Shown here in pieces: positions 25,024-33,133 of a stretch of DNA of 59,803 nucleotides. Under the pieces are notes generated by a model. That model was not told where the DNA came from. It ran no database searches and was given only the letters and a program-made list of their open reading frames with translations. The DNA comes from Symplocastrum torsivum CPER-KK1 (GTDB lineage Bacteria > Cyanobacteriota > Cyanobacteriia > Cyanobacteriales > Coleofasciculaceae). Positions within the stretch are counted from its first letter, which is position 1. Every line of letters begins with the position of its first letter. The stretch covers positions 1 through 59,803 of the forward strand of contig JAHHIF010000046.1 of the NCBI GenBank assembly GCA_019358875.1, given 5' to 3'. The translations under genes and the position numbers were made by a program.

Positions 25024-25303
25024 ACAGATGATTGCACCAGAAAACGACATTTACCAGGATGACTGGACTCAACGACTGAAAGAAAATCCATCTGACCCCC
25101 TGGAAGATATCCGGCAGGAACATGAAGGATTTCTCTCGGAATTGGAAGGATTAGCTGTGGAAGCAATCGCAACTAACGACTGGAGTGACGTTTACGACCA
25201 CATTAATTTCAATGCACCTCAATTGGAAGTCAGCACCAAAAGTTTGTCCGGCTCCGGTGCTGACTCATCCCAAACGACCGAAGTAAACGAACGTAAGGAC
25301 TAA
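25010..25303 (+). CDS. Small acidic hypothetical protein, 97 aa
   Basis: The chosen ATG at 25010 overlaps the previous gene by 14 bases (MESLEQMIAPENDIYQDDW); an ATG at 25028 is an alternative. The protein is acidic with a serine/threonine-rich end. No known domain. Confidence 0.55.
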   Translation: MESLEQMIAPENDIYQDDWTQRLKENPSDPLEDIRQEHEGFLSELEGLAVEAIATNDWSDVYDHINFNAPQLEVSTKSLSGSGADSSQTTEVNERKD

Positions 25304-25309
25304 TCACTA

Positions 25310-25609
25310 ATGGTAAAACCACTTGGCTACTATGTCGGGGGACTCCCCGGCACACAAGATGAGTACATTCTGGCGGAAATTGAGTCACGATACGGTGCCC
25401 AACTACAAGCCCTGACCAATGACGACCGAGCCGCTTGCATCATCATGCTCATGGAGTCTGCGACTGATACTCCTCAAGCCATCGTGCAGGACAGTTTTGA
25501 TGAAGACGGAAACGGCTGGGGACTGTGGTGCTTAACGCAAAACTTAACCCCTAGCTCCAAGCTCAATCTCTGCGTTGCCCTAATCAATCAGATAGTTTTG
25601 GGGGGTTGA
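25310..25609 (+). CDS. Hypothetical protein, 99 aa
   Basis: Begins MVKPLGYYVGGLPGTQDEYI and continues IESRYGAQLQALTNDDRAAC; soluble, with an acidic turn DSFDEDGNGWGLW. It starts 6 bases after the previous stop and ends 1 base before the next start. No family is recognised; the tight spacing supports it as a real operon gene. Confidence 0.65.
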   Translation: MVKPLGYYVGGLPGTQDEYILAEIESRYGAQLQALTNDDRAACIIMLMESATDTPQAIVQDSFDEDGNGWGLWCLTQNLTPSSKLNLCVALINQIVLGG

Positions 25610-25610
25610 C

Positions 25611-25802
25611 ATGAACGCAGATGAAATCCAAGCCTCGATGCAACAACAGCTTGAAGCGGCTGGAGTGCCAACTAATCAAGCCCGTGATGCTGCCGATGTA
25701 CTAGCCCGTCAAAACGTTGGAGAACTTCCTTTCCCTTTGCCTCCAGAACAACAGCGCATTGTATCGAGTGCCTACGAGTGGTTCAAGGCAAAGCAGCAAT
25801 GA
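25611..25802 (+). CDS. Hypothetical protein, 63 aa
   Basis: A small two-helix-like protein (MNADEIQASMQQQLEAAGVP, then ARDAADVLARQN). The preceding GGGGGG-TTGAC gives a possible ribosome binding site. Its stop overlaps the next start in an ATGA junction, indicating translational coupling. Confidence 0.6.
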   Translation: MNADEIQASMQQQLEAAGVPTNQARDAADVLARQNVGELPFPLPPEQQRIVSSAYEWFKAKQQ

Positions 25803-25945
25803 AAGACCTCATTCACGAATGCATTCTCACAGCTCAAAACCCGCTGGCTCATCTGGCCCGAAATCCCAAAGCACCGAACCTACTCAAAGCAGCAGCACAA
25901 AAGGCTTTTGTTGAGTTAGGTTGCATCAGATTCCACGTCAAGTAG
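25799..25945 (+). CDS. Small hypothetical protein, 48 aa
   Basis: Found by reading from the ATGA overlap at 25799-25802. The product begins MKDLIHECILTAQNPLAHLA and ends LGCIRFHVK, with TAG at 25943-25945. Short, basic, probably helical. The ATGA overlap with the preceding gene is the main evidence. Confidence 0.5.
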   Translation: MKDLIHECILTAQNPLAHLARNPKAPNLLKAAAQKAFVELGCIRFHVK

Positions 25946-25964
25946 TTAATGCGAGGAGCAACTC

Positions 25965-26318
25965 ATGTATAGCCCAACCCAGTATTGCAATGCCGAAGCT
26001 GTCCACGGTTTGGTCGCAAGATACGGCACATTTTTAGAGACTATGCCGCTACAAGACAAACTCTTTCTGCGAGCGTCATTAAGCCTTTATCAATACCAGC
26101 GCTTCCGGGTTGAGGAAAACGAGCAGGAAAGCATTTTCCCTCCCAAACGCACTCTTGATGAAGCGATTGAGGCAATTGAACCCGATAGTTGGAACCTCAT
26201 CCCTGCAACGGTTGACTGGCTTATCAAGTTTGTCATCGATGAGGAACAGGGTGAGCGCACCGACAACTTCGAGGCTTTCCTCAAAGCAATGAACGACGCA
26301 ATCGGGCAGTACCTCTGA
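25965..26318 (+). CDS. Hypothetical protein, 117 aa
   Basis: Preceded by GAGGAG at good spacing. Soluble and acidic; starts MYSPTQYCNAEAVHGLVARY and contains SLYQYQRFRVEENEQES. No known domain. The TGA stop overlaps the ATG of the next gene. Confidence 0.65.
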   Translation: MYSPTQYCNAEAVHGLVARYGTFLETMPLQDKLFLRASLSLYQYQRFRVEENEQESIFPPKRTLDEAIEAIEPDSWNLIPATVDWLIKFVIDEEQGERTDNFEAFLKAMNDAIGQYL

Positions 26319-26710
26319 TGAAGTTGTCAGGACGTTACTCATTTGGCTTAGGTGCTGGTGTGTCGGGGTTCCTGTTGTTGATACTAATCAACGCCTTCAC
26401 GATTCCTGATTCCTTGAAACAAGCCTCCGACAAAGACCTTTACCGTACCCAAGCCGAACTTGAAAAAGCTAAAGCCGAATCTGCCAAAAAAGCGGCTGAT
26501 GCTTATTCCAAAAACGGCATTGCCAACTTTGAGCAATTAATCATCAGCAACTACACCCTCAGTAACCAGCCACCACAAATTGACTGGAATCACACAGTAG
26601 ACCCAACAAAAAAGACGTTGATTTTCGACAAGAACCGACTGTGCATTGGATATGCCCAACAAGGACGCTTTTACTTCACCAAATACTATCAAGGAGTTTG
26701 CAATGGCTAG
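26318..26710 (+). CDS. Single-span membrane protein, 130 aa
   Basis: One N-terminal membrane segment (GLGAGVSGFLLLILINAFTI, about 10-29) followed by a charged helix (TQAELEKAKAESAKKAADAY) and a folded C-terminal part with two cysteines (RLCIGYAQ and GVCNG). Topology suggests a bulk outside the cytoplasm. It is coupled by ATGA to the preceding gene and overlaps the next by 8 bases. Confidence 0.65.
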   Translation: MKLSGRYSFGLGAGVSGFLLLILINAFTIPDSLKQASDKDLYRTQAELEKAKAESAKKAADAYSKNGIANFEQLIISNYTLSNQPPQIDWNHTVDPTKKTLIFDKNRLCIGYAQQGRFYFTKYYQGVCNG

Positions 26711-27443
26711 ATTTTCCAGTTCTCCCAAAACAGTCGATAGTCCCGGTGATACCGGAACATACGATGGTTATGCTAGTAACGCCAAACCAAAACCGAGTAA
26801 CGACTTCTACGACATCCTTGGCAAAATCATTGACTTTGGCGTGAAGATTGTCGGAGTCATCATCTACATTCCAGCTCGAATCCTCGATAATTTTGTCGAT
26901 CACAATAAAGCTGGCGTTAAAGTGTTAGCCGCCGCTATTTTCATGGTTGGTATAGCCATGTCCTCAGACAGTTTCTTCCAAGCTTTTGGAGGTCAGCCAT
27001 TGTTCCCATTCTGGGAGGATAGCTGGATTGGTATTGGCTGGCTCTGGATTTGGACAAAAATCAATTTCTGGGCGGCTGTTGTTGTCGCTTTAGCCGTGAT
27101 GTGGATTGAGTCGAAGGCGATTCGTGGCAAAAAGCCAGAGCAAGCGAAGTCGGCTTATGAAGAAATAAAGCACCATACTGTGCCAGAGAAAAACAAGGGT
27201 GCCATCGACCTAGTAGAAGCCCGACGATTGGATTACAAGAGAGCTGGTATGGGTGAGCGTTCAATCCTGGGGTTGTTCATCTTAGTCGTAGTCGTTGCAG
27301 ATATCCTTGCCACTTTTGTAATGAGCCGCAATCCGTGGGGACAGCCAGTACTGACTTTCATTGGAATGTTTCTCTACAACTTTGTTTCACTGGTTGCAGG
27401 TGAAGCGGGTTATGTCCTCTGGTGTGAGGCTGACCGCAAATAG
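26703..27443 (+). CDS. Polytopic membrane protein, 246 aa
   Basis: The frame is open from 26646, but the ATG at 26703 has CAAGGAG at ideal spacing. Hydrophobic segments near 40-58 (weak), 75-92 (VLAAAIFMVGIAMSS), 117-137 (INFWAAVVVALAVMW), 190-210 (GLFILVVVVADILATF) and 222-240. No recognised family. It sits just before the P-loop ATPase gene, so the pair may form a membrane-anchored DNA pump or coupling complex; that is inference. A strong terminator follows. Confidence 0.7.
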   Translation: MARFSSSPKTVDSPGDTGTYDGYASNAKPKPSNDFYDILGKIIDFGVKIVGVIIYIPARILDNFVDHNKAGVKVLAAAIFMVGIAMSSDSFFQAFGGQPLFPFWEDSWIGIGWLWIWTKINFWAAVVVALAVMWIESKAIRGKKPEQAKSAYEEIKHHTVPEKNKGAIDLVEARRLDYKRAGMGERSILGLFILVVVVADILATFVMSRNPWGQPVLTFIGMFLYNFVSLVAGEAGYVLWCEADRK

Positions 27444-27464
27444 CCCCCAAGAGTAGTAAATCAG

Positions 27465-27499
27465 TGCCCTGTCCTAGCAATTAGGGCAGGGCATTTTTT
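27465..27499 (+). terminator. Rho-independent terminator
   Basis: Stem TGCCCTGTCCTA (27465-27476) / TAGGGCAGGGCA (27482-27493, one mismatch) with loop GCAAT, followed by TTTTTT. It ends or attenuates the ParM operon just before the ATPase gene, whose AAGGAG ribosome binding site begins right after it. Confidence 0.88.
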
Positions 27500-27517
27500 C
27501 AAGGAGATGCAAGACAC

Positions 27518-29392
27518 ATGAATAGCAATTTAGCCCTAGCACCTGATTACGATCCAACAGAATTTGCCCCATTGCACCTATTAGAGCAAGGTGACGTGGA
27601 TATCTGGGTGAGAAGGCGTGGAGTATTTCTGCTGGATAAGAGTAAGGAAACAGCCAAGGAATGTGAGGCAGGAAAGCTCGCCTGCGCCATCACAGTGGGA
27701 GCTTCAGTCGTAATGAGTGCCAATCCCTTAGCCTGGTTGCCCCTTACCATTGGAGCGGTCGGCTATATTTACACGGTCTTCCAGGAATTCCAGGACACTG
27801 GCTCAGTTCGCCTAATCCCAATGTACCGAGGGAAGTTGGGTGACATTCTCAAAGTGATGGAAGGAGGTATTGCGGCTGAGCGTCATCCTTTGGAAGACCA
27901 GATGGAGTACTTGAGTGAGGCTGAGAAGGATGAGGTGCTACTGCTTAACTACCGCTTTGGTGAAGTAGTCAGTATCTTAGGTTCAGCACCTCCCAAAGTG
28001 CGGTTTGATCTGTACCGTCATCTGTGTGACCAGTTCCATGCTCGGAGAGACTTACTCTCTGGTGATGAAGTGAAGCATTACATCACGGCAGCGGTGTCTC
28101 CAGAACGTCGAACAGCAATGCCGGAGCAGTCACACCCAGTAATTGAGCAGAGAGAGCCAAAAGCGATTCCCTCTGGGACAGCTTCGCTTAACGCGCCTCA
28201 ACCTACTGATCAGATACCACTCAACCCGCTGGCTAGTCCCGTCAATCCACCGCACGTCAGCTTAACATCAGGTCAGGCAGGGCTTGAAATGTTGCAATCT
28301 CTTGCTGTTTCCCGACGCTCAACTCTCCTGATTGGTGATACCGGATCGGGTAAGTCAGTCACTCAAGCTTATATCTTGAGCCAGCTGTTCGAGCTTCACC
28401 CTGACGCAGAAGTGTTTGTTCTATCTCAGAAAGCAGATTCTTTCTGCGGTCTAGCTGAAAAAGGACGGGTAATTCTCTTTGACCCTACCGAACCCGGACA
28501 CGCGCTCATCCTGATCAACAACATCTGGAGTGTTTATGACACACGGCGTAGGCTCCCAGAGTCAGAGCGTCCGGCATTGTCCCCGGTACGGTTGATTCTT
28601 GCTGATTGGCTCAGTATCAATCAGGCACTTGAAGAGTTGAAGTCAGATGAGTGGGTCAAGAGTTCCAAGTACCTCTCAAAGCTCGCAGACATCATCTACA
28701 ACGGCAGAGAGCTAAATGTTTGTCTGCTGGTTGACCTACAGAGTTACAACCTAGCCGCTGTGGGGCTGAAAGCCGACCGGAATAGTCGGAAGAACTTTAA
28801 CCTGATCGGGCTAGGGAACTACTCCATTGACGAGCTGGGGATGGTCAATGAGAGTTACGGTGTTTTAACCAACCTGATAAGCGATCGCTACATTGTGGCT
28901 GACGAATCAGACCGCATTGCCCTCAGTGCCACTTTCAAACAACTCCAACCCATCAGTAAGAAAAACTGCCGTCCTCTAATCTTCAGTAGTCTAGCCTCTG
29001 CACAGTTGGCACTGCTGCCTGACTTGAGGAAGTACAAGGCGAGTAGTATTGCTGCTGCAAAAAAGCCTTTGACCGTGAGTGAGCCAGCCGTCGAAACACA
29101 ATCGGAAGCGATTCCCGATGAGACAGTTTCGCTTGACGCACCAACTGAACCAATCAATGAATTAAAAGTATCTGACAGTTTGGCAGAACCCTTAAAGACT
29201 ATTTGGTTATTTGCAAAAAAGAAAAATGACTGGATTACTGTTCGCAACGTGTATGACCAAAAGTTCAAGGTTTTGGAAGGCAAAAAAGTAGAACAAATTC
29301 ACCAGTACTTAGGACTACTTGCTGATACTGGATTGGGTGAAATTGATGAGGAGGGTAAGTCTCACTCGTCTGTGGGGTTCCGAGCGTATTAA
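27518..29392 (+). CDS. Plasmid P-loop ATPase (FtsK/TraD-VirD4-like)
   Basis: 624 residues. Two hydrophobic segments near 54-90 (ACAITVGASVVMSAN, WLPLTIGAVGYIYTVF) suggest membrane anchoring. The P-loop is LLIGDTGSGKSVTQAYI (about 269-285) and a hydrophobic strand RLILADWLSINQAL near 360-375 is a candidate Walker B region. The C-terminal 70 residues look like a winged helix (NDWITVRNVYDQKFKVLEG, YLGLLADTGLGEI). The overall plan resembles coupling or DNA-pump ATPases, but no relaxase or type IV pilus gene is in the window, so conjugation is not established. It is separated from the operon upstream by a terminator. Confidence 0.7.
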   Translation: MNSNLALAPDYDPTEFAPLHLLEQGDVDIWVRRRGVFLLDKSKETAKECEAGKLACAITVGASVVMSANPLAWLPLTIGAVGYIYTVFQEFQDTGSVRLIPMYRGKLGDILKVMEGGIAAERHPLEDQMEYLSEAEKDEVLLLNYRFGEVVSILGSAPPKVRFDLYRHLCDQFHARRDLLSGDEVKHYITAAVSPERRTAMPEQSHPVIEQREPKAIPSGTASLNAPQPTDQIPLNPLASPVNPPHVSLTSGQAGLEMLQSLAVSRRSTLLIGDTGSGKSVTQAYILSQLFELHPDAEVFVLSQKADSFCGLAEKGRVILFDPTEPGHALILINNIWSVYDTRRRLPESERPALSPVRLILADWLSINQALEELKSDEWVKSSKYLSKLADIIYNGRELNVCLLVDLQSYNLAAVGLKADRNSRKNFNLIGLGNYSIDELGMVNESYGVLTNLISDRYIVADESDRIALSATFKQLQPISKKNCRPLIFSSLASAQLALLPDLRKYKASSIAAAKKPLTVSEPAVETQSEAIPDETVSLDAPTEPINELKVSDSLAEPLKTIWLFAKKKNDWITVRNVYDQKFKVLEGKKVEQIHQYLGLLADTGLGEIDEEGKSHSSVGFRAY

Positions 29393-29402
29393 ACTGTGGA
29401 GA

Positions 29403-29460
29403 GTTGTGGGGTGACGGAAAATCAGGCATCCCACGACCCCACAACCTACCCCACGACCCA
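29403..29460. repeat. Inverted repeat and C-rich direct repeat after the ATPase gene
   Basis: GTTGTGGGGT (29403-29412) pairs with ACCCCACAAC (29436-29445); CCCACGACCC occurs twice (about 29430 and 29450). No T-run follows, so termination is uncertain; it might be a protein-binding or processing site. Confidence 0.45.
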
Positions 29461-29616
29461 CATACACAGATTTAACCCACAGCCCCACGGGTTTGCCCCA
29501 CAGCTCACCTCACAAAATTCTGAGCGCAAATATAGAGACGATTATTAGGAGAAAAAACTGGATTTGCTACTTTCAGAACTTGCATAATCTGGCTGGTGTT
29601 ATGGATAGCACCTAGC

Positions 29617-29667
29617 AAAAACAATGCCTCAATATCTACCCATTAGACATCGAGGCATTGTTTTTTT
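29617..29667 (+). terminator. Strong rho-independent terminator
   Basis: AAAAACAATGCCTC pairs with GAGGCATTG plus TTTTTTT, around a 21-base loop. It lies 225 bases after the ATPase gene and before a small gene with its own ribosome binding site. The A-run on the left makes it usable from both strands. Confidence 0.82.
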
Positions 29668-29729
29668 CAGGGCATCGCCCGAGCATCGAAACGAAAGTTG
29701 ATTGCTATTGGTTTTGGAGGTTTGCTTTA

Positions 29730-29876
29730 ATGGTGGTTATTGTAGACCGGGAGGCGTTTGACCGGGGAGCGTTTAAGGCGCAAGGGGAGTTTACCCGAAT
29801 TAACAAAGCGTTCGATGGAAAGCTTGAAGAAATTCTTGTAGAAATTAACAATAGCCTTTGGTCAAGTGCTGGCTGA
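29730..29876 (+). CDS. Small hypothetical protein, 48 aa
   Basis: An ATG at 29730 with GGAGG at 29716-29720 opens a frame MVVIVDREAFDRGAFKAQGE and continues to SLWSSAG. The frame is open further upstream into the terminator, but the ribosome binding site decides this start. No family known. It overlaps or abuts the next gene. Confidence 0.5.
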   Translation: MVVIVDREAFDRGAFKAQGEFTRINKAFDGKLEEILVEINNSLWSSAG

Positions 29877-29910
29877 AGGTTTTGTGATTTTTGATCATCT
29901 ATGCAGTCAT

Positions 29911-30651
29911 ATGAAGATTAGCAAATCTTTAAAAAAGCAATTGCAAATATATCTGCAAGAGCGTGCCGAGCAAGACGAAAAAGCTAAAGAGTTACTGGAG
30001 ATACTCAAAAAAACTCATGGCAATTCCCAGAATTGGTTTAACTGGGTAATCTTGAAGCTTACCAGTCTGCTTGGACTGCTTTATCTGGGGGCAATCACCT
30101 TTCACATGATAGACCGAGGTGTTGAGCAAGGAGATATTATCTTATTTGCAATTATCTTATTGTTCAACTCCAGTATTTTTGAGAAACTCCAAGAATTAGA
30201 AATTGGGAAAGACGGGATATCAGTCAAGGTGCTTCAGGAAGAGGTTGAAGCTGTAAAAGAGCGTGTGGATACCCAGAAAGCTAATATTGAAGCTCAAGGA
30301 GGAGCAATTCAGCATCTAGCAAAGGCTTCGGATTATACCAATCGCAAATTTGTTGAAAACATAGTTAGCGAAGATGAACTAAGGCACTTAACTCGATTGT
30401 ATGAAGCTGAAAAAGACGACAAAGAGTGTTCTTTCCGTAAAAAGTACGAATTTGAAGTGGAGTTGAGGCGTCTACGCACTTTAGGATTGATTGAAAATCA
30501 ACCGGGAAAGAGCCTTGCAAAAATGCCAGAAACAGTAGATTTAAGAGATTATATAAAAACAACACAAAGGGGGAGAGATTATATTGAATTAAGAAAAAGT
30601 TTAGGGGGAGATAACTCTAAAAGTACAAGTACAGCTACCGCCCCGAATTAA
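29911..30651 (+). CDS. Membrane protein with coiled coil and winged-helix-like C-terminus
   Basis: The frame is open from 29866; the ATG at 29911 gives MKISKSLKKQLQIYL, a more natural start, but no good ribosome binding site supports either. Two hydrophobic segments (VILKLTSLLGLLYLGAI and IILFAIILLFNSSIF, about 45-90) are followed by a coiled coil (VKVLQEEVEAVKERVDTQKA) and a C-terminal part (EVELRRLRTLGLIENQPGK) with the shape of a winged helix. Proteins with this layout occur in cyanobacteria with unknown function. Confidence 0.6.
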   Translation: MKISKSLKKQLQIYLQERAEQDEKAKELLEILKKTHGNSQNWFNWVILKLTSLLGLLYLGAITFHMIDRGVEQGDIILFAIILLFNSSIFEKLQELEIGKDGISVKVLQEEVEAVKERVDTQKANIEAQGGAIQHLAKASDYTNRKFVENIVSEDELRHLTRLYEAEKDDKECSFRKKYEFEVELRRLRTLGLIENQPGKSLAKMPETVDLRDYIKTTQRGRDYIELRKSLGGDNSKSTSTATAPN

Positions 30652-30825
30652 AAGATACTTTTACCAAGCGCGTTTCAATGGAACTGCAATCTCTAGGTTC
30701 TATACGCCAATATAAATTCCAAGTAGTAAAAGAACTACACTAAACACCAAGCCCGCTTTAAGTTTGCCTTTAGGTGTCACTCCGGAATCAACTATTGCAT
30801 CTTTAGGACGGCCCGGCTGACGTAA

Positions 30826-31857
30826 CTAGCTAGGTTCCTCTGAGACTTTAACGACCAGTTTTCCCTTCTTGTTGCCGTCGAAAAGTTTTAGGATTGCTTT
30901 CGGTGCATTTTCCAAGCCCTCGATCACCTCCAGAGCATATTTAATTTTTCCCTGATTGAGCCACTGTCCAAGGTCGCTTATCGCTTCAGACCATCGGGGA
31001 AAATAATCGAGGATAATAAACCCCTGCACGCGAGCACGCTTCATCAGAATCTGGCTGTAATTATAAGGGCCGGGAACAGGCTCTGTTGCATTATAAGTTG
31101 AGATTAAACCGCATAGAGGAATGCGTACATGTAGATTAATCTTGGTCAGCACGGCATCAAGAATAGAACCACCAACATTATCGAAATAAACATCAATTCC
31201 ATTGGGACAGGCTTGAGCGATCGCGTTTTCTAAGTCAACGATTTTATAGTTAATCGCTGCATCAAACCCAAGTTCTTCAACAAGCCAGCGGCATTTCTCA
31301 TCAGAGCCAGTTATACCCACCACACGACAGCCCTTAATCTTGGCAATTTGTCCAACAATGGAACCAACTGCTCCGGCTGCCGCTGACACGACCACAGTCT
31401 CTCCAACTTTTGGCTGTCCAATATCCAAAAGCCCAAAATAAGCCGTGCACCCCGTAGCTCCCAGCGGTCCCATAAATGCCGTAAGCGGAGAGGGCAAAGG
31501 GTCAGGTAGTCGCGTGACAGAAAAGCCACTGTTCCCTTCAGCAAGTGCATAATCTTGCCAACCCAGCAGACCCGAAACCAGATCTCCCTGTTTAAAATAG
31601 GGATTCTTAGACTCTTCAACCACACCGAGAATAATACCGCGCATGACTTCTCCCATTTCAACGGGAGGCATATACTGCTCCTGGTCGCTCATCCAAATGC
31701 GATTGGTCGGGTCTAGCGAAAGATAGATAGTCCGTACCAGAACCTCACCCTCTTTAGGGCTGGGGATTGGTTCTTCCCGATACTCAAAATCGCTTTCCTT
31801 GATGTCACCAACAGGACGAGATGCCAAGCGAAACTGCCGATTTATCCCTGTTTTCAT
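30826..31857 (-). CDS. NADP-dependent MDR-type oxidoreductase (CurA-like)
   Basis: 343 residues, zinc-free medium-chain reductase. The nucleotide-binding region is VVVSAAAGAVGSIVGQIAKI followed by RVVGITGSDEKCRWLVEELG. The N-terminal part has YLSLDPTNRIWMSD and the catalytic-site region MGPLGATGCTAYFGLLDIG, standard for the curcumin/leukotriene-B4 reductase subgroup that reduces alpha,beta-unsaturated carbonyls. It is cytosolic and appears monocistronic. A perfect palindrome lies about 205 bases upstream of its ATG (32064-32085) and may control it. Confidence 0.88.
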   Translation of the reverse strand: MKTGINRQFRLASRPVGDIKESDFEYREEPIPSPKEGEVLVRTIYLSLDPTNRIWMSDQEQYMPPVEMGEVMRGIILGVVEESKNPYFKQGDLVSGLLGWQDYALAEGNSGFSVTRLPDPLPSPLTAFMGPLGATGCTAYFGLLDIGQPKVGETVVVSAAAGAVGSIVGQIAKIKGCRVVGITGSDEKCRWLVEELGFDAAINYKIVDLENAIAQACPNGIDVYFDNVGGSILDAVLTKINLHVRIPLCGLISTYNATEPVPGPYNYSQILMKRARVQGFIILDYFPRWSEAISDLGQWLNQGKIKYALEVIEGLENAPKAILKLFDGNKKGKLVVKVSEEPS

Positions 31858-32063
31858 CGCTTTATCCTTGGTAGTTCTATAAATGTTAGCGGCTTGGCTT
31901 TAAAAGGTGAGACCCAATTCCCTTTCAATAGCTTTAGTTGTTTAAGCTGGTATCGGCGCTTGAACATTGTTTGGTTTTGGGGTGTGAGTAGCAGTCGAAC
32001 AAAAATGTACGGTAAGGACTACTTCCTGTGATAACGATAAAAGTCGTTATCAGTTGCTCAAGT

Positions 32064-32085
32064 GTAGTAACAAAATTGTTACTAC
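32064..32085. promoter_or_regulatory. Operator-like palindrome GTAGTAACAA-AA-TTGTTACTAC
   Basis: Ten-base perfect arms with two bases between. It lies in the 837-base gap upstream of the CurA-like gene, a likely binding site for a dimeric repressor of that gene. The GTAGT/ACTAC half-sites recur at 1131-1257. The regulator is not identified in the window. Confidence 0.6.
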
Positions 32086-32107
32086 GCTAATGCCCTTTAA
32101 GCGGAGT

Positions 32108-32390
32108 CTTAAGGCTTAGTTTTAGCAACGGAAAAATTTTGGTCGTTAAGGCTGAAAAGTCTACAAATTAAGGCTTGTTTGGGTGTCCTGATTCCCAATT
32201 CTACGTTCGCTAGTACGTGTTCAACTGTCCCAATTTGAGCCATTAATGGGACAGTTGCCATCCCAAACAACCATTTTTCGCCATTACAGACCTTCAGGCA
32301 GTGAGCGGTCAGACATCAAAAATGGGACAGTTCCTTTTGACTCCTCACTAACGACCAAAATTTTTCCATTGTTAAGACTAAGCCCTTAAG
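32108..32390. mobile_element. MITE-like element, 283 bp, with 42-base terminal inverted repeats
   Basis: Left end 32108-32148 and right end 32349-32390 are inverted copies with few differences; the shared core is GGAAAAATTTTGGTCGTTA. Inside, TGGGACAGTT occurs three times: inverted AACTGTCCCA at 32223-32232, then 32247-32256 and 32323-32332. There is no ORF. This fits a non-autonomous transposon. It fills much of the gap 31858-32694; the remainder shows nothing clear. Confidence 0.72.
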
Positions 32391-32694
32391 AAATATTCTT
32401 GATAAGGGTCTGATGCCTACAATGTCCCAAAAAGATAGAAAGCTAGGGTTTTAGTGACATAGGTAAAGTGACGAGTTGTTGGTACAGATTTTCAGCGGGA
32501 AAGGGCTAGTCAAGAGCCAGGTGGAGACAGTATCAAAAAAGGGTCGTTTTAGGATGCGCCGATAACCAGCAACTGGGAAGATGATGCCAGATAAGGTTGT
32601 TTTTTAGATTACACCTGACCAGCTATTTAACCTCTTTTTGCAACATGGTCTTAGGAAATGCCATAGTTTTATCTGATATGACTGTACGAAACTA

Positions 32695-33114
32695 ATGTCT
32701 GATAATGATAAAAGCTCGATTGGGCTGGCTGAGTTTATTCAACAGGTTAAACAAGACCTTCTCTCTGTGGCACCTAGTAAGGATAAGGATGCTCCCTTCC
32801 TGTTTGTTGAGTCTGTAGAACTGGAACTACAGGTGAGTGTAAAGCGGACTAGCAAGGCTGGGGCAAAGGGGGGTATCAAAATTAATGTACTGGGAACAGG
32901 TGCAGAGGCAGGAGTCGATGCGGCTGGCGAATTGGGTCGAGATGATGTTCATAAAGTGAAAGTGAAACTGTCTCCACTCTTCGATAAGGAACGTCTGATG
33001 GAGTTTTACCAGACGCTGCATTCGGATAAAGTGCCAACGACGGTGAAGAGCAGTTTAGAGGGACTCCTCAAAGGTGATGAGGAGAGCAACCTGATTGACG
33101 ATCTGGGGGGCTAA
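32695..33114 (+). CDS. Trypsin-co-occurring domain (trypco2-like) protein
   Basis: 139 residues. GLAEFIQQVKQDLLSVAP, VESVELELQVSVKR, then KGGIKINVLGTGAEAGVDAA and VHKVKVKLSPLFD match the small trypco2-type domain described beside trypsin, CHAT and NTPase genes in predicted bacterial conflict systems. Its task is thought to be recruitment or substrate of the protease, but that is not proven. It lies 19 bases upstream of the CHAT-FGE gene, so the two form an operon. Confidence 0.75.
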   Translation: MSDNDKSSIGLAEFIQQVKQDLLSVAPSKDKDAPFLFVESVELELQVSVKRTSKAGAKGGIKINVLGTGAEAGVDAAGELGRDDVHKVKVKLSPLFDKERLMEFYQTLHSDKVPTTVKSSLEGLLKGDEESNLIDDLGG

Positions 33115-33133
33115 TGCGGGGAGCAATAGGTAA

